From Actinomycetota bacterium (GTDB taxonomy: Bacteria; Actinomycetota; Actinomycetes; JACCUZ01), in contig JAVEDA010000113.1 of assembly GCA_030841195.1 (NCBI GenBank), forward strand, positions 1 through 6,497: 6,497 bases of DNA, read 5' to 3'. How positions within the stretch are numbered: the stretch's first letter is position 1; each line of letters starts with the position of its first letter. This document shows, piece after piece, positions 1 to 5,185 of this stretch. The notes beneath the pieces are model-generated. The model worked only from the letters and a program-made list of their open reading frames with translations. It was not told where the DNA came from and ran no database searches. Position numbers and translations under genes: made by a program.

Positions 1-555
1 GAGATCTTCTTCGGCATGGGCTGCTTCTGGGGGTCCGAGCGGATCTTCTGGCAGCTCCCCGGCGTCTGGACGACGGCGGCCGGATACCAGGGTGGCTACA
101 CCCCCAACCCGACGTACGAGGAGAGCACCACCGGTCTCACCGGCCACGCCGAGGTCGTCCGGGTCGTGTACGACCCCGCCAAGGTCGACCTCGAGGTGCT
201 GCTCAAGGCGTTCTGGGAGAACCACGACCCGACGACCCTGAACCGCCAGGGCAACGACGTCGGCACGACGTACCGGTCGGCGGTCTACACCACGACCGAC
301 GCGCAGCTCGCGACCGTCGAGGAGTCGCGGTCCCGCTACCAGCAGGCCCTCAAGGAGGCCGGCTTCGGCGACATCACGACCGAGATCCGCCCCGCGGCGG
401 AGGCCGGCGAGTTCTGGTACGCCGAGGACTACCACCAGGGCTACCTGCACAAGAACCCGCGCGGCTACTGCAACCACGGCTTCTGCCAGGTCGGCTACGA
501 CGCCGCCGGGCACGGCCAGGACGCCCCCACCAAGGTCGAGCTCCCGGACGCCTGA
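1..555 (+). CDS. msrA: Peptide-methionine (S)-S-oxide reductase MsrA, 5'-truncated by the window edge
   Basis: Reduces the S-epimer of methionine sulfoxide in proteins and free methionine, with electrons usually from thioredoxin; cytosolic repair enzyme. The frame is open from base 1, so the true start lies upstream; the ATG at 16 is inside the conserved active-site motif and cannot be the start. Counting from the first visible codon, the catalytic Cys is residue 8 in GCFWG. It is followed by GYQGGYTPNPTYEE, the HAE motif with the catalytic Glu (residue 50), FWENHDPT, QGNDVGTTYRS and FWYAEDYHQGYL. The C-terminal YCNHGFC carries two Cys (about 157 and 162) that fit the resolving or recycling positions of multi-Cys MsrA enzymes. 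Only a short N-terminus appears to be missing. The stop is TGA at 553-555. The next gene is 237 nt away, so msrA is probably the end of its transcript. Family assignment is very secure. Confidence 0.97.
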   Translation, partial: EIFFGMGCFWGSERIFWQLPGVWTTAAGYQGGYTPNPTYEESTTGLTGHAEVVRVVYDPAKVDLEVLLKAFWENHDPTTLNRQGNDVGTTYRSAVYTTTDAQLATVEESRSRYQQALKEAGFGDITTEIRPAAEAGEFWYAEDYHQGYLHKNPRGYCNHGFCQVGYDAAGHGQDAPTKVELPDA

Positions 556-618
556 CCCATGGCGCTCTGGCCGACCCGCTCAGGCCCCGGCCCCATGCGG
601 CAGTGGTCGACGGGTGCA

Positions 619-648
619 GACCTCGCAGTCCGACCGATGTCGGAGGTC
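619..648. repeat. Imperfect inverted repeat / stem-loop downstream of msrA
   Basis: TCCGAC (629-634), loop CGAT, GTCGGA (639-644) form a perfect 6-bp stem. It can extend outward by pairing GACCT (619-623) with the AGGTC at 644-648 if the intervening bases bulge. It lies 64 nt after the msrA stop and has no T-tract after it, so a role as intrinsic terminator is only weakly supported. It may be chance in such GC-rich DNA. Confidence 0.3.
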
Positions 649-779
649 ACGGGTGCCGTCTTGGAGGAGTGACGAGTCCGCACCGATCTACGGCCCGCGT
701 GGCGCGGTGGGTCCTTGCTGCTTCTCCGCCATGACGGCACCGCGTAACCGGTCTGTCTCCGGCACTACCGGCTGCTGGC

Positions 780-785
780 TAGTGT
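780..785 (+). promoter_or_regulatory. Putative -10 element (TAGTGT) of a leaderless gene
   Basis: TAGTGT fits the actinobacterial TANNNT -10 consensus. It ends 7 nt before the GTG at 793, the usual distance between a -10 element and a transcription start, so transcription would begin at the start codon. No Shine-Dalgarno sequence precedes 793. I see no convincing -35 hexamer. Confidence 0.45.
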
Positions 786-792
786 GCGTCCT

Positions 793-1098
793 GTGGACAA
801 GACCGAGGTCGTCACACTCTGCGGCTCCGTGCGGTTTGCGGCGGAGCACCTTGCAGCGCACCGGCGGCTGTCGCTACAGGGATGCGTGGTGCTGCTCCCA
901 GCACTGCCGGTCGCGGACCAACGCGAACCGCTCCTCCCGCCAGACCTGCTGGGGTCGCTCCACCGTCGGAAGATTGACATGTCCGACCGCATCCACGTCG
1001 TGAACCCGGACGGCTACGTGGGGCCGTCCACCGCCTCGGAGATTGCGTACGCCGAGACAAATGGCAAGCGAGTCACGTACGAGCACAGCAGCACATAG
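793..1098 (+). CDS. Small nucleoside 2-deoxyribosyltransferase-like (DUF4406-type) protein
   Basis: A 101-residue protein resembling the small Rossmann-like proteins related to nucleoside 2-deoxyribosyltransferases. Visible motifs are VVTLCGSVRF near the N-terminus (about residues 6-15), then LHRRKID (56-62), DRIHVVNPDGYVGPST (65-80), SEIAYA (82-87) and GKRVTY (91-96). This matches the family pattern of an early CGS loop and a late GxSTxxEI loop; Glu83 is in the position where true deoxyribosyltransferases place a catalytic acid. The substrate is unknown, and many such short members have no proven enzyme activity. I chose GTG 793 because a TAGTGT -10 lies 7 nt before it and the family begins just before this point; GTG 784 would add three residues but overlaps the -10. 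Codon use is less GC-biased than in flanking genes (for example ttt, cta, aga), hinting at accessory origin. It stands alone, convergent with the minus-strand cluster. Confidence 0.8.
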   Translation: MDKTEVVTLCGSVRFAAEHLAAHRRLSLQGCVVLLPALPVADQREPLLPPDLLGSLHRRKIDMSDRIHVVNPDGYVGPSTASEIAYAETNGKRVTYEHSST

Positions 1099-1144
1099 GT
1101 CCCCTTCTGACCGCAGAAACGTTCCCGCGGGAACGCCTGCTGTG
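1084..1144. repeat. Nested inverted repeats around a perfect 16-bp palindrome
   Basis: CGTTCCCGCGGGAACG at 1120-1135 is a perfect 16-bp palindrome. It lies between CACAGCAG (1084-1091) and its exact reverse complement CTGCTGTG (1137-1144). The left outer arm overlaps the last codons of the 793-1098 gene, whose stop is at 1096-1098. The structure lies between two convergent genes, so it could be a bidirectional terminator hairpin, although there is no T-tract. The symmetric core could also be a protein-binding operator. Symmetry is directly visible; function is inferred. Confidence 0.55.
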
Positions 1145-1284
1145 GACGACCTTCGCGGTCCGTGCCGTGCCGGGCCCTCGTCCGCGCCCCCGTCACCACC
1201 TGATTTTCCCGGGCCTACCTGTCGCGAGTCTGCCCATCCGTTGCCGCACTGGCTCGTCCCGGCGCGAGACATGGACAGCCAGCG

Positions 1285-2157
1285 TCAGCTCACCTCGCGG
1301 ACCTCGAGGACCTCGAACGCCGGCGGGTGCGCCTCGTGCCGGGCGTGGCAGGTGAGCAGCCCTGGCTCGCCGGCGGTGCCGGCCTGCACGGTGACGATCA
1401 GGTGGTGCGGACTGGCCCGGAGCCGGACCTGCCAGCGGCCGGCGCCGAGGTGCAGGACTCCGGCCGGAGCCAGTGCCTCGAGCCGCGCGTCGCCAGTCGT
1501 CCGGCGGACGTGGGCGATCGCCGCCTGCGCCGCGGGCACCGCGGTCGACCGGCCGCGCAGCAGGTCCGGCAGCACCTCGGCCCGCTCGTGCGCGGCGACC
1601 AGGTCCGCCACCCGGGCCGGCTCGACCCGCCCGTAGTAGACGCCGTGCGGCATCGCCACCACGTTGGCGGCGAACCGGTCACCGCCCACGTGCGAGCACT
1701 CCCAGACTGACCCCGGCCGCAGCCGGTTCAGCGCCTCGGCCACCGGGCGGCCCTCGATCGCACAACACTGGTCGTGCCGCCCGTGCGTGCACACCAGGTA
1801 GAAGGGCTCGGTCGACCGGGTGCCGGCGCTGCCGTCCAGCGGCAGGGTGCGCAGCTCGTCGTCGGCACCGAACTCACCCCACCAGGTCACCTCCCGACCG
1901 GGCCGGGCGCTGACGACGGCCCAGGACCGGCGTACCGGCGCCGGGTGCCGCCCGGGACGGCGGATCAGCAGGACCCGAAGCCCCACCGCGATGGCGCGGG
2001 CCGACAGCAATGCGCCGACAGCCGGGTCCAGCCGGGACGAGGTGAGCGCCTGCCGCCCCCAGCCACCCGGCTGCTCGACCAGCAGGAAGCCGGCGGCCGG
2101 CGCGGCCGATCCGGTCATCGGGTCGCCCCGCAGCCCGGCCGCGACGGCGCACCTCAC
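1285..2157 (-). CDS. Sucrase/ferredoxin-like (Apd1/Aim32-type) thioredoxin-fold [2Fe-2S] protein
   Basis: A 290-residue member of the Suc/Fer-like family, thioredoxin-like ferredoxins related to yeast Apd1; despite the name they are not sucrases. Hallmarks are CTHGRHDQCC (Cys123, 131, 132), then ECSHVGGDRFAAN (Cys154, His156, Asp160) and MPHGVYYGRV. In Apd1 the cluster is held by C-x8-C and H-x3-H, as I recall. Here C123-x8-C132 and His156 align, but the last position is Asp160. The C-terminal half (about 200-290) is a less conserved extension with another Cys-His pair at 270-271. The start is GTG 2157, overlapping the TGA of the upstream oxygenase gene by 4 nt (GTGA). It keeps the conserved N-terminal CxxAxxxxGDPMxGSA region, which the ATG at 2118 would remove. 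It is probably an electron carrier or redox protein co-produced with the oxygenase; its partner is unknown. Confidence 0.9.
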   Translation of the reverse strand: MRCAVAAGLRGDPMTGSAAPAAGFLLVEQPGGWGRQALTSSRLDPAVGALLSARAIAVGLRVLLIRRPGRHPAPVRRSWAVVSARPGREVTWWGEFGADDELRTLPLDGSAGTRSTEPFYLVCTHGRHDQCCAIEGRPVAEALNRLRPGSVWECSHVGGDRFAANVVAMPHGVYYGRVEPARVADLVAAHERAEVLPDLLRGRSTAVPAAQAAIAHVRRTTGDARLEALAPAGVLHLGAGRWQVRLRASPHHLIVTVQAGTAGEPGLLTCHARHEAHPPAFEVLEVREVS

Positions 2158-3413
2158 CGTTGGTCGACCACGGCGACCGACTCGCGGACCAGCCGTCGGG
2201 CCAGCTCCAGCGCGTCCGGCAGGTCGAGACCAGGGAGGTCGGCGACCCGGACGCGCTCGCCGTCGAGCAGCGCCCGAACGGCCTTGGCCGCAGTCGCGGG
2301 CAGGCGCAGGGTCCGGTCGGTGACCCGCACGACGACCTCGTCGCCCTCGGTGGTGACCAGGTGGCGCAGGTGCCCGCGGCTCACCAGGACCGAATCGGCG
2401 TCCAAGCCGTCCAAGGCCGCCGCCTGGGCGAGGGGGGCGACCGGCGCGGGCCGGTTGCTCTCCACCAGCCGGTCACCGAGCCTGGTCGCGACCTCGGCCG
2501 CGCTGGCCGTCCGCAGCCGCGCGGCGAGGGCAGCGACGGTCGCCCGCAGGTCGCCCTCGACCGCGGCCGGGTCACCGAGGTCGACGCCCATCGGCAGCGA
2601 CGACCGAAGAGCGGGCTCGTCGGCCGCGATGGCCACCAGGGCCTCGATCAGGTGCTGCCTGGTGACCGGGTGCACGCCGACCGTGAGGTGGCAGGTCACC
2701 CCGCCGAGCGCCTCGGCGGCATGCAGGTAACCGCGCGGCAGATACAGCGCGTCACCGGGCCGAAGGACGGCGTCGATGACGGGCGGCTCCTCGGCCCGGG
2801 CCGCGACGGCGGCCCGGTGGTCGGTCCACGGCTGGTCGCGCGTGGGTGCGTCGAGCACCGGCGGATGGATCCGCCAGCGCTTCTCCCCCGCCACCTGCAG
2901 GACGAAGACGTCGTGCACGTCGTAGTGCGCCGAGAAGCCCTGTGACGACGCGGGTGTGACGTAGGCGTTGACCTGGACCGGGTGACCCAGGTCGGTGGTC
3001 AGTGCTCCGGCGAAGTCGATGAGCGGCGGCCAGAGCCGGTGCAGGCCCTGCAGCACGACGGTGTGGCCGTCGAGGAACAGCTCGAGCACCCGGTCGTCAG
3101 CCACCTGGTCGCCGACGAGTGCACCGGTGCCGCCGGACCGGGTGTAGCGGGTGGCCGGCGCCACGACTCCGTTGCGCGCCAACCGGATGAAGGGCGTCCG
3201 CAGCCCGCGGCGAGAGAGCAGCTCGTCGACCGCGGCGAGGGAGAAGATGTCGTCGTACGCCGTGCCGCCGAGCTCGTCGCGTCGGGACAGCAGCGGGCCG
3301 CGGGACCAGACGTCGCGGGCGAACTCGTCCGGGTCGAGCCGGATGCACCGCCGCAGGGCGGGACGGGAGGCCGTACCTCCGGTCCCGCCCGCGACGTCAG
3401 TGGGGCTGGTCAG
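2154..3413 (-). CDS. JmjC/cupin-4 family 2-oxoglutarate and Fe(II)-dependent oxygenase, probable CTG start
   Basis: Related to the ribosomal oxygenase group (YcfD/RoxA, MINA, NO66), which hydroxylate Arg or His of ribosomal proteins; the target here is unknown. With the 419-residue model, the iron ligands are His163 and Asp165 in SAHYDVHDVFVLQVAG and His231 in LPRGYLHAAE. Family blocks GDQVADD, LQGLHRLWPPL and NAYVTP precede them. The C-terminal third is compatible with the winged-helix tail of this group. The first ATG/GTG/TTG in frame is TTG 3182, but conserved family sequence continues upstream in frame (DPDEFARDVW, GPLLSRRDEL, SLAAVDELLSRRGLRTPF), so TTG is internal. The only well-placed start is CTG 3411-3413, preceded by AGAGG with 7-nt spacing and giving MTSPTDVAGG. 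It begins 11 nt after the repeat-peptide stop and overlaps the downstream ferredoxin-like gene by 4 nt. Family call is very sure; the start is moderately sure. Confidence 0.9.
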   Translation of the reverse strand: MTSPTDVAGGTGGTASRPALRRCIRLDPDEFARDVWSRGPLLSRRDELGGTAYDDIFSLAAVDELLSRRGLRTPFIRLARNGVVAPATRYTRSGGTGALVGDQVADDRVLELFLDGHTVVLQGLHRLWPPLIDFAGALTTDLGHPVQVNAYVTPASSQGFSAHYDVHDVFVLQVAGEKRWRIHPPVLDAPTRDQPWTDHRAAVAARAEEPPVIDAVLRPGDALYLPRGYLHAAEALGGVTCHLTVGVHPVTRQHLIEALVAIAADEPALRSSLPMGVDLGDPAAVEGDLRATVAALAARLRTASAAEVATRLGDRLVESNRPAPVAPLAQAAALDGLDADSVLVSRGHLRHLVTTEGDEVVVRVTDRTLRLPATAAKAVRALLDGERVRVADLPGLDLPDALELARRLVRESVAVVDQR

Positions 3414-3425
3414 CCTCGTGCCTCT
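3414..3425 (-). promoter_or_regulatory. Ribosome binding site deciding the CTG start of the oxygenase gene
   Basis: On the minus strand AGAGG (3425-3421, sharing the A of the repeat-peptide TGA) is followed by seven bases and then CTG at 3413. This is standard Shine-Dalgarno spacing. Because it overlaps the previous stop codon, translational coupling between the two genes is likely. Confidence 0.5.
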
Positions 3426-3646
3426 CAGGCACCGGTGTCGGCGCCACCATCGGCACCGCCGTCCGCGCCACCATCGGCACCACCATCGGCACCGCCGTCC
3501 GCGCCACCATCGGCACCGCCGTCCGCGCCACCATCGGCACCGCCGTCTGCGCCACCGTCAGCTCCGCCGTCGTTGCCGGAGCCCGCGCCGCCGTCGGCCG
3601 GGCCGTGCTCGGCAGGGGTCGTGGTCATGTCGTCGTCGAGCGCCAT
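3425..3646 (-). CDS. Small acidic Gly-Gly-Ala-Asp repeat protein, possible precursor peptide or oxygenase substrate
   Basis: A 73-residue protein that I do not recognise as a named family. It has a 26-residue head (MALDDDMTTTPAEHGPADGG..., ending GND), eleven perfect GGAD tetrads (residues 27-70) and the tail TGA. It contains 16 Asp, one Glu, one His (residue 14), and no Lys, Arg or Cys. There is no signal peptide or membrane segment, so it starts in the cytosol. I chose ATG 3646 because GGAGG lies 5 nt upstream; the in-frame ATG 3658 adds MEDR but lacks a ribosome binding site. The gene starts 100 nt after cbs ends, and the JmjC oxygenase follows after 11 nt with a ribosome site overlapping its stop codon. 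That context is the best evidence that it is real. It could be a modified-peptide precursor, a metal- or cation-binding linear protein, or a disordered regulator. The opposite strand in this stretch also has an open frame, so a shadow cannot be fully excluded. Confidence 0.7.
   Translation of the reverse strand: MALDDDMTTTPAEHGPADGGAGSGNDGGADGGADGGADGGADGGADGGADGGADGGADGGADGGADGGADTGA
3437..3568 (-). repeat. Tandem 12-nt minisatellite, 11 units, encoding GGAD
   Basis: Eleven contiguous 12-nt units. Most alternate between two variants, so the true period is mainly 24 nt: on the plus strand ATCGGCACCGCC then GTCCGCGCCACC. One unit pair breaks the alternation (two ATC units in a row around 3473-3496), and the outermost units carry substitutions (GTCAGCTCCGCC at 3557-3568). 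The pattern indicates growth by duplication of a two-tetrad unit, and copy number is likely to vary between strains. It is inside a coding frame and every unit keeps the same amino acids. Confidence 0.9.
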
Positions 3647-3650
3647 GCGG

Positions 3651-3656
3651 TCCTCC
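3651..3656 (-). promoter_or_regulatory. Ribosome binding site (GGAGGA) of the GGAD-repeat gene
   Basis: GGAGGA at 3656-3651 on the minus strand precedes ATG 3646 by 4-5 nt. It is the strongest Shine-Dalgarno match in the minus-strand cluster, and it sets the start at 3646 rather than at ATG 3658, which overlaps the motif. Confidence 0.65.
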
Positions 3657-3675
3657 ATCTGTTCGCGAGGTCGGG

Positions 3676-3689
3676 CGTCCGGGAGGACG
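3676..3689. repeat. Small hairpin between cbs and the GGAD-repeat gene
   Basis: CGTCC, loop GGGA, GGACG form a perfect 5-bp stem in the 99-nt gap after the cbs stop. There is no T-tract, so it is a poor intrinsic terminator. It might attenuate read-through from cbs or be chance. No clear -10/-35 pair is visible in this gap, so whether the downstream genes use the cbs promoter or their own is undecided. Confidence 0.25.
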
Positions 3690-3745
3690 CGCGAGTCCGT
3701 CCTACCCGACCGCCAGCCGAGAAACCAGTGCCGCTCGCCCGGCGA

Positions 3746-5119
3746 TCAGCCCGCGGCCAGGAAGCCGAGCAGGTCCTGACGGGTGAGGACACCGGCCGGC
3801 TTGCCGTCGTCGTGCACCAGCAGCGCGTCGGACTTCTCCAGCGCCGCGGTGGCGGCCGACACCGGCTCACCGGCACCCACGATGGGCAGCGGCGCGGACA
3901 TGTGCCGCTCGAGCGCGTCGGCGAGGTGCGCGTGACCGGAGAAGAGCAGATCGAGCAGCTCCTTCTCGCTCACCGAGCCCACCACCTCGCCGGCGGTCAC
4001 CGGCGGCTCGGCCTTGACCACCGGCATCTGCGACACGCTGTACTCGCGCAGGATGTCGATGGCCTCGCGCACGGTCTCGTAGGGGTGCACGTGGACGAGG
4101 GTGGGCACCGCACCGCTCTTTGCTGCCAGGACCTCGCCCACCGTCGTACCGGATGAGCCGTCGCTCTCGAGGAAGCCGTAGTCGGCCATCCAGTCGTCGT
4201 TGAAGATCTTGCCGAGGTAGCCGCGGCCACCGTCGGGCAGCAGCACCACGACGACGTCGTCGGCGGTGAGCCGCTCGGCCACCCGCAGCGCGGCCACGAC
4301 CGCCATGCCGCAGGACCCACCGACGAGCAGGCCCTCCTCGCGGGCCAGCCGCCGGGTCATCAGGAACGATTCCCGGTCGCTGACCGCGACGATCTCGTCG
4401 GTCACCGAGGGGTCGTACGCCGACGGCCAGAAGTCCTCCCCCACGCCCTCGACGAGGTAGGGCCGGCCGGTGCCGCCGGAGTAGACCGACCCCTCGGGGT
4501 CGGCGCCGACGACCTGCACCTTGCCGTCGCTGACCTCCTTGAGGTAGCGGCCGGTGCCCGTGATGGTGCCGCCGGTGCCCACCCCGGTGACGAAGTGGGT
4601 GATCCGGCCGTCGGTCTGCTTCCACAGCTCGGGTCCGGTGGTCTCGTAGTGGGACCGCGGGTTGTTCGGGTTGGAGTACTGGTCCGGCTTCCAGGCGCCG
4701 TCGATCTCGCGCACCAGGCGGTCGCTCACCGAGTAGTAGGAGCGGGGGTCCTCGGGCGCCACCGCGGTCGGACACACCTCGACCCGGGCGCCGTAGGCCT
4801 TCAGCACGTTGATCTTGTCCTGGCTGACCTTGTCCGGCAGCACGAACACGCACTGGTAGCCGCGCTTCTGCGCCACCAGGGCGAGACCCACCCCGGTGTT
4901 GCCAGAGGTCGGCTCGACGATCGTGCCGCCGGGACGCAGCTCGCCCGACTCCTCGGCCGCCTCGACCATCCGGACCGCGATCCGGTCCTTCACCGAGCCG
5001 CCGGGGCTGAGGTACTCCACCTTGGCGAGCACGGTGGCCGGCACGTCCCGGCCGACCGACGAGAGCCGGACCAGCGGGGTGTTGCCGACCAGGTCGACGA
5101 TCGATTCGTAGTACTGCAT
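3746..5119 (-). CDS. cbs: Cystathionine beta-synthase with two C-terminal CBS domains
   Basis: PLP enzyme that condenses serine (or O-acetylserine) with homocysteine to cystathionine in transsulfuration; cytosolic. It has 457 residues. The fold-type II catalytic domain spans about 1-315: NTPLVRL (13-19), PLP Lys44 in GGSVKDR, TSGNTG (71-76), phosphate-cradle GTGGT (181-185) and GGSCG (268-272, Ser269 at the PLP pyridine nitrogen position). Two CBS repeats follow (about 325-390 and 395-455), as in eukaryotic and mycobacterial enzymes, and may be regulatory. The heme-binding N-terminus of the animal enzyme is absent, as expected in bacteria. The start is ATG 5119, matching the family N-terminus MQYYESIVDLVGNTP; the frame stays open far upstream across the divergent gene, but that is a shadow. 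No Shine-Dalgarno is seen, whereas a TACGCT -10 lies 7 nt before the ATG, suggesting a leaderless mRNA. The CBS tail separates it from cysteine synthases. Confidence 0.95.
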   Translation of the reverse strand: MQYYESIVDLVGNTPLVRLSSVGRDVPATVLAKVEYLSPGGSVKDRIAVRMVEAAEESGELRPGGTIVEPTSGNTGVGLALVAQKRGYQCVFVLPDKVSQDKINVLKAYGARVEVCPTAVAPEDPRSYYSVSDRLVREIDGAWKPDQYSNPNNPRSHYETTGPELWKQTDGRITHFVTGVGTGGTITGTGRYLKEVSDGKVQVVGADPEGSVYSGGTGRPYLVEGVGEDFWPSAYDPSVTDEIVAVSDRESFLMTRRLAREEGLLVGGSCGMAVVAALRVAERLTADDVVVVLLPDGGRGYLGKIFNDDWMADYGFLESDGSSGTTVGEVLAAKSGAVPTLVHVHPYETVREAIDILREYSVSQMPVVKAEPPVTAGEVVGSVSEKELLDLLFSGHAHLADALERHMSAPLPIVGAGEPVSAATAALEKSDALLVHDDGKPAGVLTRQDLLGFLAAG

Positions 5120-5126
5120 GGGCGCC

Positions 5127-5132
5127 AGCGTA
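5127..5132 (-). promoter_or_regulatory. Putative -10 element (TACGCT) of cbs, leaderless
   Basis: On the minus strand TACGCT matches TANNNT and is separated by exactly 7 nt (GGCGCCC) from ATG 5119. Transcription would then start at or next to the start codon. A CCGACC hexamer 17 nt upstream (5155-5150) keeps only the GAC core of a -35 box, so the -35 is weak. Confidence 0.5.
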
Positions 5133-5173
5133 GAGGGGGTGCGTGAACGGGTCGGCGGCCCGTGGAGGTCCGC

Positions 5174-5179
5174 TAGATT
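5174..5179 (+). promoter_or_regulatory. Putative -10 element (TAGATT) of the MBL-fold gene, leaderless
   Basis: TAGATT is a good TANNNT -10 hexamer, separated by 6 nt (CGCGCC) from GTG 5186. The nearest GGAGG (5164-5168) is 17 nt from the start, too far for a ribosome binding site, which also favours leaderless translation. No clear -35 is visible. Confidence 0.55.
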
Positions 5180-5185
5180 CGCGCC

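Noticed and set aside
556..792. tRNA or other structured RNA gene after msrA
   Set aside because: No T-loop (GTTCRANNC) or cloverleaf pairing could be found; only one short hairpin is present.
614..1003. Plus-strand frame of 129 codons over the msrA downstream region
   Set aside because: Arg/Ser/Cys-rich translation with no family motifs, overlapping the better-supported gene at 793-1098 in another frame.
2116..2118. ATG 2118 as start of the Suc/Fer gene
   Set aside because: The 13 residues upstream include the conserved CxxA...GDP region, and GTG 2157 overlaps the preceding stop as GTGA.
1043..2730. Several long plus-strand frames opposite the ferredoxin-like and oxygenase genes
   Set aside because: Antisense shadows in GC-rich coding DNA; translations are Arg/Ala/Pro-rich with no recognisable motif.
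3437..3568. CRISPR array
   Set aside because: Units are 12 nt, directly contiguous, with no spacers.
3437..3568. RTX-type calcium-binding repeats
   Set aside because: GGAD lacks the nonapeptide GGxGxDxUx spacing and its conserved hydrophobic position; metal binding remains possible, but not by the RTX beta-roll.
2982..3779. Plus-strand frame encoding APPS repeats opposite the GGAD array
   Set aside because: It runs antisense through conserved parts of the oxygenase gene and has no good ribosome site. The repeat is translatable in several frames only because 12 is a multiple of three.
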